From contig OY757924.1 of the NCBI GenBank assembly GCA_963585895.1, forward strand, positions 57,767,440 to 57,831,439: 64,000 nucleotides of DNA, read 5' to 3'. Position 1 is the stretch's first letter. Every line of letters begins with the position of its first letter. Both the position numbers and the translations under genes were made by a program. The DNA is from Sepioteuthis lessoniana (lineage: Eukaryota > Mollusca > Cephalopoda > Myopsida > Loliginidae). This document shows, one piece after another, positions 20,838-31,675 of the stretch. The notes under the pieces were generated by a model. The model was not told the DNA's origin, ran no database searches, and worked only from the letters and a program-made list of their open reading frames with translations.

Positions 20838-20870
<33 letters not shown>
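20166..20870. repeat. GA-rich minisatellite with three-unit higher-order repeat
   Basis: A conserved 50-bp segment (landmark 'cagagaggaaggcggtagat' or '...ggcgggagat') occurs six times, starting near 20238, 20345, 20447, 20532, 20638 and 20747, separated by GA and TG runs. Variants follow the order 1-2-3-1-2-3 (gcgcgagag, gcgtgaaaa, gcgtgagag), so a block of about 295 bp has been duplicated. Confidence 0.9.
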
Positions 20871-20872
<2 letters not shown>

Positions 20873-20874
20873 AT

Positions 20875-21655
20875 GAGAGGTAAAAAAGGGAGTCATATAG
20901 ACAGAATGCAGGAAAGAATAAACTTATTATTGAAGGATAAAGAAAGAAAAAGGGGCTGTGAGAAAAGGACGAGAATTTTCAGCAACGTTTACAGAGTTTA
21001 AACAGGGAAAATGGCGGTCGATTTCGTGTTTATTTAATTTAAAAAAAAAGAAAGAAAAGAAAAGAATTAAAATAAATAAATAAACAGGTGTGAATATGAA
21101 GTGAATGCCACCTGTTCCATCACCTTACGAGACGATTATTGCTAATTGAAGTGGTCATGTCTTTTTCACTTACGAAGTTCTGCAAACTGACTGCCGCCTT
21201 CATAAAAACGGGCGCAGATGACAAGGTCGAAAAATGCGACATTGCATGATTAGTTGTAACACGTTATAATCCAGTAATTTTAGCCAATCAGTTTACAAAT
21301 GATAATTTTACGCCAGGGAGTTGCACTTTGTTATTTTTTTGTAGTTTTTCTCCTTTTTTCCCCAATTTGTTTTAAGAATATTGTATAGAAGAAATTAAAC
21401 AATTTTAAGAAAATTCATTATGAAAAATTGCAACCTTAAATGCTACTGATATTATTAAATTCCCGTAATTTTTTCTCAGTAAATAATTTCCAGAACAAAG
21501 AAAAATTTCCAGAATTGACATTTTAAAAAGATTTACAGAAGTGAACTTTTCAAGCTGTGAAACTGTTTAAAAATCAAACTAAATCACGGTTGGGTGGTTA
21601 AAAAATACCTGTTGCTTTCTAAGGAACTATTTTAACACTAAACATAGAAAATATG
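20875..21655. other. Unassigned AT-rich stretch
   Basis: It contains a short A-rich tract at 21040-21085. No ORF of note, SINE or LTR end. Possibly single copy. Confidence 0.45.
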
Positions 21656-21659
21656 ACAG

Positions 21660-22110
21660 AAAATTAATCAATTTTAACGGCATGTCAACCCGTCTTGGGT
21701 TGAAAGCTTAAATGTTAAGGAATCACGTTCATTGTATGTTTGTATTAATATTTCTAATGTAGTTGTTTCTTCTTATTTTTTTATTGCCACATATAAAGTA
21801 TTCTTATGTAATGCAAATAATTTATTCACAGTTGTATGGTTTCAAGTAAATAATAATGATCCTTGGTAAACAATTACATTTTCAAGTAACTATTATTCAT
21901 ACAAATATTTTACTGTTATCAAGTATTCCTATCTAATACTTATAATTTTAAAATAGATCTATTTGACCCATAGATAGGAGCTTAATATACACTAACATTT
22001 CAGGTTGAAGTGGATCTGAGAGTAATGGCAATGAAGGAGTACTCTATACATATCAGATCTTCATCAGCTACAGTTTAGTGTCATTGCCAGAACCCTTACT
22101 TTTTTGTAGG
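21660..22110 (+). repeat. Repeat J followed by D arm and D core
   Basis: 21660-21790 has the J signature ('acggcatgtcaacccgtctt', 'aggaatcacgttcattgtat'). 21830-21990 is a D arm ('cacagttgtatggtttcaag'). A degraded D core ('gttgaagtggatctgagagt') runs to about 22085. Confidence 0.6.
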
Positions 22111-22256
22111 AAGTCATATCCGTATGCAAAAGATGAAATTGGTGTTTTCAAAGCCCAATTATTATCTAATGCTAATAATAAAGTAAATATTCATATTTTA
22201 TAATTGTACCATTGCCAGATACGGATATGCGAAATGGACATATGATATTCATATAT

Positions 22257-22725
22257 ATATATATAACACGAAAAACACTTACGACTTCTCAGTTCAGGTA
22301 CGAAACTTTTTATTACCTTTGAGTTTAAAGGTTTTCCGACATAAGGAGAGAGAGGCACAATCTTTCTGTACTGGCCTTTTCATCTGCCCCACCCCTATCT
22401 CGTGCGACACCTGCCGAAGGCCTCCGCGAGCAAGCGAAAGTCAACCCTTCTCGTTCGGTGTCTAGTCTCAACTCTACTAACTTTCTTCAAATTCCCCAAA
22501 TCCTCCGCGCGCTTCCGGTGCGTGACGTCATACACACTTGCTAGCCCCGTTTTCCATCTCGGGCTATTGTGACATCTCTGAGTGACATGTCCGCTCCGTC
22601 CGCGCGCACGCGCGTGAACACCTGCGTTAATGTTGCACCTAAGTAACCAATGCACTGAGCCGAAAGGTTCTCAGCCTAATTAAACCCAAAGGCATAAACC
22701 AAAATTCCTCGGCCATTATATTACA
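22257..22725 (-). mobile_element. Probable solo LTR, family L2, inverted copy
   Basis: Reverse complement of the family at 19408-19872: right end 'tcggccattatattaca', left end in a short (TA)n at 22253. The TGACGTCA palindrome is at 22523-22530. Both copies retain 'aacctttaaactcaaaggta' or a close variant. The left boundary is blurred by TA repeats. Confidence 0.55.
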
Positions 22726-22844
22726 ATGTGATCATTTGTTTGCACATAGTTATATGGTTTCAAGTTAAGAATTATAATTCTTAGTAAACAGTTATAGCTT
22801 CAAGTGACTATTCTTTATACAAATACTTCGTATGGATTAAAGTA

Positions 22845-23106
22845 CCCATTGGCCTAGTTCGTAGAGTGTTCGCTAATGGTCCGGGAGAAGTGGGTTCAAT
22901 TCCAGGTCGTGTCATACCAAAGACTTTAAAAATGGTACTTGATACCTCCTTGCTTAATACTTAGCAATATAAGGTACATATCGAGGGTAAAGTGGAGCTA
23001 TCCAGGGAGTGGAGTAGTGCCTTCTCCTACTCGTCAGTGTTGTAGCTATTGAAAAGGGAGCCTTCTGGTCGCCCTCGACTACAGTCGCCAACTTTACTTT
23101 TATTTA
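22845..23106 (+). mobile_element. SINE C with 14-bp target-site duplication
   Basis: Head 'ggcctagttcgtagagtgtt' (A box) and 'gtgggttcaattccaggtc' (B box), C body through 'attgaaaagggagccttctg' to 'ctacagtcgccaac'. Flanked by 'tatggattaaagta' (22831-22844) and 'tatggtttaaagta' (23107-23120), one mismatch. The target lies in a D arm. Confidence 0.85.
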
Positions 23107-23165
23107 TATGGTTTAAAGTAACTATTTCTATTAATACAATTCCTTTGTTTGCACACAGTTATAAG

Positions 23166-23862
23166 TGTTATGTTTTGACCTTCGACCCGGCCAAAAATGC
23201 CATTCCAATGTGATGCATCGGAAGGAGTGACACATTCTAATGGCAGTTATGAGAGGAAATCGCGTGGGCGGAAATTGGCTGATGAAATGGGACGAGCTAA
23301 AAAAAAATTCCCATGGTACACTCATAGACTGATTCACCGGAAGAGAGTGACCTGTGAACTGCATGACAGTTATTTCCGCTTGATGACGATCAAACATGCA
23401 ATTTCAAAGATCGAGTAGGCGACTGAGTGGACGTTGAACTATTATATAACTCAGTCAAGACAGAAGTCAAGAGAGTTGCAGTTAGAGTTGGAGACAGAGT
23501 TAGAAGATAAAATGTGGTAGGGAAAGCCACTCCAGGCCGAAGGGGCCATTGGGGCCCTGATGAGTAGGAGATAAGTTGCTGATAAGATGCAGTAAAGAAA
23601 GCCATCAACCAGCAGAGTGGGCCTCTGGGCCTCCGGTTGAGCAGCCCTGGAGAACGAGAAAGACACAACGTTGACGGCCATAAGAGTGGGGGTCAGAATA
23701 TTGCAGTTTCTGTTCTGTTTCCAACTCCCTCTCACACGCAAACCTTGAATAACCTTTTCGAACCATTGCAATAAAGCGAGAGGTAGATATTTTGTTAAAG
23801 AAGTCTTCCTGCGTCTGTCTTTATTATTGTGTCGTTATGATGCTGTAGATGACAATATAACA
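23166..23862 (+). mobile_element. Solo LTR, family L3 (697 bp)
   Basis: Starts TGTTAT and ends ATAACA, perfect 6-bp inverted ends, flanked by the 4-bp direct repeat TAAG (23162-23165 and 23863-23866). It contains a TATA-like 'tattatataac' near 23440 and 'aataaag' near 23770. Removing it restores a normal D arm. A relative lies at 52111-52594, sharing 'gacccggcca', 'agcagccctggagaacg' or similar, and 'ccaactccctctcac'. The short ORFs inside are not recognisable. Confidence 0.8.
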
Positions 23863-23869
23863 TAAGTTA

Positions 23870-24204
23870 TCAAGTATTTCTATCAAATAAAAATAATTTG
23901 CACGGTCGTATGATTTCAAGTGCTTAATACTAATGATTAATACACGATTATATGGCTTAAAGCAACTATTTCTATTTAATACAATTCATTTATTTGCAAA
24001 GTCATTCAAATCTAATACTAATAATTTTAAAACAGATTTATTTGACCCATAGATAGAATCCTAACCGATTATACCACTCCTAGTCAGAGTGGACCTGAAA
24101 GTAAATCCTATCGAGGAATACTATACATTTCCCAGCTCTCAAGAACTGGAGCCTCACCATCAGATGCAGTTTAGTATCATTTTCAGGGCATACATTTTTA
24201 AAGC
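23870..24204 (+). repeat. D arm and core, plus orientation
   Basis: Arm with 'atttgacccatagatagaat', then core 'taccactcctagtcagagtg', 'ctcaccatcagatgcagttt'. It meets a D core of opposite orientation at the 'gcccagtcggctggggtt' axis near 24210. Confidence 0.7.
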
Positions 24205-24790
24205 CCAGTCGGCTGGGGTTGTAGAAAACGCCCAAATGCATCTCTGCCAAGGGGTATATACTGAACCAAACCCACTTCACGGGTAGGATGCGACGCAAGG
24301 TCAACTTTTAAGCAAAGTTTATCAGGTTTGAATTTTGAGTTTTCTTTCTCCTAGACTAGTTGACATACCAAGGCTTTATAACCCAATCTGCCCTACTATT
24401 TACCCATAGCTGGAGGGAGAATAATTGGATTCATAACTTTCCCAAGGAAATTAATGCTATGTGAAATATAATTAGACTCATTAAGGATTTGAACTCGTGT
24501 TGCCGTGTCCATTTCCTACGACAATAACCATTACACCACGAGTATCTCTGCACAGGAGTTATCCCATCTAATGAGTATACTGAATATGACATTAAGCAAT
24601 CTGAGGCGCCAGTAATGCTGGAGCGTTGGGGAATCAGGAGTAACCCTTCATTGCCATTGCTCACAGGTCTACTCAGGCTCAGAGTGGCAGCAGCTGATAG
24701 GGACTCAATGGTTCAACTAGAAATGTTTAACATTTAAAATGCGTTCGAACAAATGCCTTATGCTAAATTGAATTGTTTAAAATAGAACTA
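24205..24790 (-). repeat. D core and arm, minus orientation, split by a SINE A
   Basis: 'gcccagtcggctggggttgt' to about 24256, interrupted by the SINE at 24260-24543, then 'gagtatactgaatatgacat', 'ggtctactcaggctcagagt' and an arm to about 24790. Confidence 0.7.
24260..24543 (-). mobile_element. SINE A inside repeat D
   Basis: Tail end 'ttcacgggtaggatgcgacg' to head end 'gacaataaccattacaccac' (the A-box side), with a B box in 'aaggatttgaactcgtgttg'. The flanks are imperfect duplicates starting 'atctctgc' (24240 and 24544). Confidence 0.8.
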
Positions 24791-24799
24791 TTTGATCAT

Positions 24800-25085
24800 T
24801 TATAAATATATACATTTAAAGTATATAAGAATTTATAAATATGTACATATTGGATATATATAATTTATAAACTAATAATTTGTCAGTAAAATTTTAAAAA
24901 TAGGTCAGAGCTTGTTCGTTTGTACAAAGATAAACAATTGCAAGTATTGCCATCTAACACTAGAAATACTATTTCACAGTAATTATTTGTTTGCACACAG
25001 TTAAATGGTTTTAAGGATTACAATTTAACATTAACAATTTAATTTAACAGTCATTTGTTTAAAGGGCGTTAAATAGTTAAACAGT
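24800..25085 (+). repeat. D arm units
   Basis: Degenerate arm units with 'cacacagttaaatggtttta' and 'aacaatttaatttaacagtc', running up to 'ttgacccataggtcaagtac', where the 42-bp array begins. Confidence 0.6.
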
Positions 25086-25104
25086 TTTAGTTGACCCATA
25101 GGTC

Positions 25105-27085
25105 AAGTACTATCACCGAAAAAGTACTATCACTGAACAAGTACTATCACTCCGGATCAGAATGATCACTATCACTGAACAAGTACTACCACTCCGGATC
25201 AAAATGATCACTATCAATGAAAAAGTACTACCACTCCGGATCAGAATGATCACTATCACTGAAAAAGTACTATCACCCCGGATCAGAATGATCATTATCT
25301 CTGAACAAGTAGTATCACTCCGGATCAGAATGATCACTATCACTGAACAAGTACTACCACACCGGATCACAATGATCACTATCACTGAACAAGTACTACC
25401 ACTCCGGATCAGAATGATCACTATCAATGAAAAAGTACTACCACTCCGGATCAGAATGATCACTATCACTGAAAAAGTACTATCACCCCGGATCAGAATG
25501 ATCATTATCTCTGAACAAGTAGTATCACTCCGGATCAGAATGATCACTATCACTGAACAAGTACTACCACTCTGGATCAAAATGATCACTATCACTGAAC
25601 AAGTACTACCACTCCGTATCAGAATGATCATTATCACTGAACAAGTACTACCACTCCGGATCAGATTGATCACTATCACTGAACAAGTACTAACACTCCA
25701 GATCAGAATGATCATTATCACTGAACAAGTACAATCACTCCGGATAAGAATGATCACTATCACTGAACAAGTACTACCACTCCGGATCAGAATGATCATT
25801 ATCATTGAACAAGTACTATCACTCCGGATCAGAATGATCACTATCACTGAACAAGTACTACCACTCTTGTTCAAAATGATCACTATCACTGAACAAGTAC
25901 TACCACTCCGGATCAGAATGATCATTATCATTGAACGAGTACTATCACTCCGGATCAGAATGATCACTATCACTGAACAAGTACTGTCACTCTGCATAAG
26001 AATAATCATTATCACTGAACAAGTACTACCACTCCGGATCAGAATGATCACTATCACTGAACAAGTACTATCACTCCGGATCGGAATGATCACTATCACT
26101 GAACAAGTACTATCACCCTGGATCACAATGATCACTATCACTGAACAAGTACTACCACTCGAGATCAGATTGATCACTATCAATGAACAAGTACTATCAC
26201 TCCGGGTCAGAATGATCACTATCACTGAACAAGTACTACCACTCAGGATGAGATTGATCACTATCACTGAACAAGTACTACCACTCCGGATCAGAATGAT
26301 CATTATCACTGAACAAGTACTACCACTCCGGATCAGAATGATCACTATCACTGAACAAGTACTATCACTCCGGATCAGAATGATCACTATCACTGAACAA
26401 GTACTATCACTCCGGATCGGAATGATCACTATCACTGAACAAGTACTATCACCCTGGATCACAATGATCACTATCACTGAACAAGTACTACCACTCGAGA
26501 TCAGATTGGTCACTATCAATGAACAAGTACTATCACTCCGGGTCAGAATGATCACTATCACTGAACAAGTACTACCACTCAGGATGAGATTGATCACTAT
26601 CACTGAACAAGTACTACCACTCCGGATCAGAATGATCATTATCACTGAACAAGTACTGCCACTCCGGATCAGATTGATCACTATCAATGAACAAGTACTA
26701 CCACTCCGGATCAGATTGATCACTATCAATGAACAAGTACTATCAATCTGGATCAGAATGATCTCTATCATTGAACAAGTACTACCACTCCGGATCAGAT
26801 TGATCACTATCACTGAACAAGTACTATCTCTCCGGATCAGAATGATCACTATCACTGAACAAGTACTATCACCCCGGATCACAATGATCACTATCACTGA
26901 ACAAGTACTACCACTCTGGATCAGATTGATCACTATAACTGAAGAAGTACTATCACCCCGGATCAGAATGATCACTATCACTGAAGAAGTACTATCACCC
27001 CGGATCAGAATGATGACTATCAATGAACAAAAACTATCACTCCAGATCAGAATGATCACTAATACTGAACAAATATTATCACAAG
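25105..27085. repeat. 42-bp minisatellite, about 47 copies
   Basis: Consensus pieces: 'aatgatcactatcactgaac', 'aagtactaccactccggatc'. Each unit carries three hexamer palindromes (TGATCA, AGTACT, TCCGGA). All length steps are multiples of 42, so one frame per strand stays open for about 660 codons: plus units read like MITITEQVLPLRIR, minus units like VIIILIRSDSTCS. Higher-order blocks exist: a five-unit block (210 bp) repeats at 25162 and 25372, and an eight-unit block (336 bp) repeats at 26044 and 26380. No start context, promoter or other exon supports translation, so I call it a repeat. Confidence 0.97.
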
Positions 27086-27109
27086 TACTGGAGGAAACAA
27101 ACACTAAAA

Positions 27110-27605
27110 CACAAATAGAAGAAAATGAGTTTAAGGACAGTTAAATAGAAAAAAATCTAGGTGTGTGGATAATTGGATGCAATTGATATTCCAAGGATTG
27201 ATGAAAAATCTTTTTGTCTTTAAAGTCCATAATTGTTTTATCCATATTGAGGTATTTCAAAATATCTTCCCCTGCATAGCTTCGAAAAGTATTATACAAT
27301 CAATCTAAATCATCTAATCTAAGGAATATTTTATGTAGGCAGAATATTCAGTTATTAAAAATTACTTTGCGTCTTATCTGTTATTTGTTATTTTACAGCT
27401 AAAGAATTTCCTGCGATGAATTTCCTGCTAGATAAAAACCCTGAGTGAACATTCTTTAGTTGTGCTTATTCCATTGTTCAATCAGAGGTTGTGTATATTG
27501 ATGGTTTCGATATAGAGTTTCAGTACTGATGAGTTTGGTTATAAATGATGTTTTAATAATATCTGTTTTGATTGTAGAATATTATAAATGATATGATTGT
27601 AAAAA
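27110..27605. other. Unassigned AT-rich stretch
   Basis: The part near 27300-27360 ('ggcagaatattcagttatta') resembles 36600-36650, so some of it is dispersed. No gene seen. Confidence 0.4.
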
Positions 27606-27611
27606 AAAGTA

Positions 27612-27846
27612 AAGTTAGCCACCGTAGTCGAGGGCTACCTGAAAGCTCCCTTTTTAATAGCTTCTACACCGAGGTGTAGGTGCTACTCCATTCCCTGGAT
27701 TCCTCCACTTTACCCTAGGAACGTACCTTATAATGCTAAGCGTTAAGCAAATAGGTATCAAGTACTATTTTTTGGTATGACTCGACCTGAGATTAAACCA
27801 ATGTCTCCAGGCCTCTTGACTCTACTACTAGGCCAATTGGCCAGCT
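27612..27846 (-). mobile_element. SINE C, minus orientation
   Basis: Left to right: 'agccaccgtagtcgagggct' (3' side), 'attccctggattcctccact', 'ttggtatgactcgacctgag' and the degraded head 'ctactaggccaattggcc'. Confidence 0.75.
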
Positions 27847-27878
27847 ATTCTGATAGAAAAACAGAATCTTGATATCTA

Positions 27879-28140
27879 TTTATTCCTGTTTTGTTTATTT
27901 AACAGCATATCTACTTCTTACGAGGTATTTAATGCTGGAATTTGATTCCTTTGTAAATGTTTGATTGTAATCATAACAATAGATTTAATTTGGTTTATTT
28001 GTTTTATGGCATATCAACACCTCATAATCTATTTAGTATAGAAATTTGATTCATATGTAAAAATCCGTTTGTATGTACTTATTTATAACGGATACTCTAT
28101 TTCCCTGTAAAAACGCGGGTTTTATCAAATGTTATGGAAC
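27879..28140 (+). repeat. Repeat K, copy 1
   Basis: About 260 bp shared in direct orientation with 35583-35848, including 'ttcctttgtaaatgtttgat' and 'atcaaatgttatggaac'. The two copies look roughly 85-90% identical by eye. It contains a tail-module-like 'ttatggcatatcaacacc'. Confidence 0.75.
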
Positions 28141-28329
28141 AAATAATTGTCAGCCGGGAAAATTTTGATAAGGAAACACAAGAACGGAAATCAGCAGCAA
28201 GGACAGTTTTAGTTTCATTAACCAAAGTTCTGTTGCCACGGTTTCTGCAGATTAAATATACTACACAAACGGGAGACTAGCGATAAGAAATAATGATTTT
28301 GACAAAAAATTACAATATCTGACAGGCAC

Positions 28330-28990
28330 CCATCTATCTTAGCAGCCCAGTCGGCTGAGGTTGTAGAATACACCGACGGCATCTTTGCAGAGGGATAAGA
28401 CCTCACCCCCAACGAGAGTTCTGGATATGACATTAAACGATCTGATGGCCAGGCTTCAGTCCTGAAACTTTAGGTAATATGGAGTTCGCCTTCATTACCA
28501 TGGTTCCTAGGTTCACTCTGACCCAGAGTGGTAGCACCTGATAGGGTCCCATTGATGGATCAAATAGAACTGTTTGACCATTTAAGCTATATGTAAACAG
28601 ATGACTTACGTGAGATCAAATTGTTAGAAATAGAACTGTTTGACCATTTAACTATCGTTAAAAAAATGAGTGGTTTTTAATTGAATTGATAGTGATATAT
28701 AGCAATACTTGAAACAATTAAACTGTGTGCTAACGAATGAGTAATGTTGAATAGAATTATTAGTGTTGGATTCCAATACTTCAAACTCTTTAACTGTGTG
28801 CCTAAATTGAATTGTTAGTGTTACATAGCAATGCTTGAAACCATTTAACTGTGTGAAAATAAAACTATTTATGTTAAATAGCAATATTTGAAACAATTTA
28901 AGCGAATGCAAACGAACGATTAATACTAAATAGAATATTCGTGTTAGAATATTTGAAACCATTTAACTGTGTGCAAACAATAGTAATACT
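28330..28990 (-). repeat. Dispersed repeat D, minus orientation with arm
   Basis: Core from 'agcagcccagtcggctgagg' to 'tggtagcacctgatagggtc' (28340-28540), then at least five arm units with 'aatacttgaaacaattaaac' or variants (28560-28980). Confidence 0.75.
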
Positions 28991-29129
28991 TGTGTACAAA
29001 CAATTTTGCTCTGACTAATTAAAAGTTAGATAAACTACAAACTATTGACTTACAAATCATATGTATAATAATTTAACTGTATGCAAACAAATGATCTCGG
29101 GCCCATTTAAGAATTTTACCCATAAACTA

Positions 29130-29345
29130 TGCATTTAGAAATCGAATATAAAAATGATTTTGCATTAAATAACCTACAATGTTTGATATGCCATAAAACC
29201 CAACCCAACCAAACCAAATCAAATCTTATATATTTGATATATATGTATGAAGAAGAAATGACATTAAATAACCTAGAATGGTTGATATGCCATAAAACTA
29301 AACCAAACCAAACCAAACCAAACCAAATCTTATATATTTGAGATA
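29130..29345 (+). repeat. Two tail modules, array continued after an LTR
   Basis: 'gcattaaataacctacaatg ... gccataaaacccaaccc' and 'cattaaataacctagaatgg ... gccataaaactaaacc', each with (CCAAA)n and an AT run. The array resumes at 30707-30890 beyond the LTR. Confidence 0.8.
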
Positions 29346-29352
29346 TATATAA

Positions 29353-30702
29353 TGTGACGTGGTATAAAATATTTATCCCAGGACGGGAGTTTATTTTTCA
29401 CACGTGTGAAGTCGAGGCAGTCTGGCACTTGATCCCTCGCAACTATAAGTTCCGGTTAAGATTCCTTCTTCGGGCACATGGGGAACTGGGAGTTAACGTG
29501 GGGTTAATCTGGGGCTAGACTGACCACCGCTGGCAAGGGGTTTCCAAATTTCACGTTACACACACCCACCAGACCACTTCGTCTTCCTACCCGTAGGATA
29601 ATGGAAGATATGGGCCTCTAGGTTTAGATATGATATTATCATTTGTAGTCGGCGACTCCAATTTCCCGTGTAATGTTTTTAAAGGCGAATGAGACATTTA
29701 GCGAGAATAGATTGAGGCGAAATGAAGCTGAAAAGGAACATGCAAAAGAAGGCAATTTGATATTCAAACAACACAATGAATAAATTTCGACACGAGGAGA
29801 CACCTAAAATATAACAAGGTTTTAATAGCCAAGGTCCATTCAAATATTTATAGGGGTCGGCTATGTTTCCCAGTAAACAGTTTCCGACATAAATGTCTCT
29901 TTCTTCTTTTTTCTTTTCTTTCTACTTTTCTATCTTTTCTCTCGAACCTTGAAAAGGTAGCAAAGTCCATTCATATGTTTAGAGTTCATGAAATGGATCT
30001 TTTCATTCCATTTCTCTTCTTTTCCTAATGCTTATAATTCTCTATATGCTTCTTTCTTTAAATTGAGAGGGAGAGAATACAATTGCAATACTTAGGAAGG
30101 GTGGAGGGAGAAAACGGTTTTAAGGTTTACTTAGCTTTTTGACGGGTTTCTTCTGAGAGTATTTTTTCTTTTACGTGTTAGCGGGATTCTGTACAGCTTG
30201 GCTTGAAGGCACCGGTTATCTTCTTGTCCAAAATTCTTTCCGTTTTTCCCCGGGGTTTCGGCGACAGTTTCAATACATCTGGTCACTCCAACTGCTGTCC
30301 TGAAACCCGGCTCTGCTTCTTAGCCCGGAGTTGTGGCATCAGATCACGCGTCCTCTCACGGCGACCTCTGTCATAAAAAACTGAATTCTTCATTCCTATT
30401 TCCGCTGACGAAAAGGGTGCTTCCGGCTTTAGGATTCTGGCCAATCATTTAGCCTCTTTCTTCTTCCTTCACCCAGTCAGGCGATTCGTTCGGACTACTA
30501 TCTCTATCCACCCAGTTGAGGTTATGGAGTACAGATAGCTTGACCTACATTCTAATTTCCTCTTTTAACGGTCAGGCCGAGGAGTTGAACTACATTCCTT
30601 ATTCCTCCTTTTAACGGTCAATCTTTGAGGTCTGTTAATTTAAACACGGAGGGGTTGGGGAAACTTCTTATTTCTCTCCTCTCAGTGGGAGACCACGTGA
30701 CA
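29353..30702 (-). mobile_element. Solo LTR, family L1 (1350 bp), minus orientation
   Basis: Ends TGTGACGTGG (left) and CCACGTGACA (right) pair as inverted ends with one mismatch. The 4-bp direct repeat ATAA flanks it (29349-29352 and 30703-30706). Joining the flanks restores a tail-module unit, so the insertion site is clean. It is the inverted relative of 356-1391 but longer, with extra C/T-rich sequence in the middle (30000-30100 and 30440-30660). Confidence 0.8.
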
Positions 30703-30706
30703 ATAA

Positions 30707-30890
30707 GTATATAAAGAAGATTTGACTTAAATAACCTAGAATGGTTGATATGCCAGAAAAGTAAACCAAACCAAACCAAACCAAACCAAATATTGTATAT
30801 TTAATATAAATGTATAAAGAAGATTTGACATTAAATAACCTACAATGATTGATATGCCATAAAACCTAACCAAACCAAATTTATCACAGT
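30707..30890 (+). repeat. Tail modules, second part of the split array
   Basis: Two more units: 'ttaaataacctagaatggtt' near 30727 and 'cattaaataacctacaatga' near 30830. Confidence 0.8.
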
Positions 30891-30964
30891 AGGGTAAATA
30901 TCAATTTATCAAGATAGAGTATGGTAATTTTTGTGGCAGAATCTCTTCTCACCATGGCGCTCTG

Positions 30965-31185
30965 TAAGGAGGTGCTCGTAGAATCATGGTTATTGTCGTG
31001 GGAAATGGAAACAGTGACCTGAATTCAAATCTTGGACGAGACTGTGTGCATTATCATATAGCGCTAGCATTCTTGAGAAAGGTATGTATCCAACTATTCT
31101 ACCTTCACCTATAAGTAAATACTAGGCCAGTCTAGATTGTTTAACATGGACATGGCAACCGGTCTGGGAGAAGAAAAACTATAAT
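30965..31185 (+). mobile_element. SINE A, old copy
   Basis: Head 'atcatggttattgtcgtggg' with B box in 'cctgaattcaaatcttggac', then 'tagcgctagcattcttgaga', 'tactaggccagtctagat' and 'gtctgggagaagaaaaac'. Confidence 0.7.
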
Positions 31186-31291
31186 CTGTTACATGAATGT
31201 GGTTGGGGACTACTTTCGGACATTCATCCCTGAAAATCTGTACAAAGGTATTCATATGCAGAGAGGCCTTACTGACATAGGATGAATGCTG

Positions 31292-31293
<2 letters not shown>

Positions 31294-31330
<37 letters not shown>
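31294..31330. repeat. (CA)n microsatellite
   Basis: About 18 CA units. The flanks up to 31660 are unassigned AT-rich sequence. Confidence 0.95.
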
Positions 31331-31331
<1 letters not shown>

Positions 31332-31675
31332 TGCATTTTCATACATGGATATAATATTCTTTTACATTAAAAGTTTAAAAATTAGTCTAAAATTAACATG
31401 CCTGTAATAACAATCCATTTTTGAGATATTGTACACTGATTTCGCTCGTAAATTCTACGGAAATTGTATTTTTATTCGTGTTTAGTGTAATGACGTGTCA
31501 TTTTATTAGTGACTTAAAATTTTAATCCAGTGAATGAAGGCTTTGTGGTAAGAAAGAGCCAGGGGTTTTTTAAGAGATTGGTGAGTGATAATGATTCCTG
31601 AAACCAATCTTGATCCCATCGACATCATCTGATGAATGTTTTGTTGTTATATAATTGATTAAATTACATAAATTG

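Noticed and set aside
19873..22254. Internal region of a retrotransposon between the two L2 elements
   Set aside because: The two L2 copies are in opposite orientation, so they are not the two LTRs of one element, and no gag or pol is seen between them.
23197..23771. ORFs of 73-106 residues as host exons
   Set aside because: They lie inside a solo LTR with defined ends and a target duplication.
25113..27144. Two overlapping ORFs of about 660 codons on opposite strands as real genes
   Set aside because: Both are translations of the 42-bp repeat; neither has unique sequence of note, a start context or flanking exons. Kept as a repeat with a finding on the open frames.
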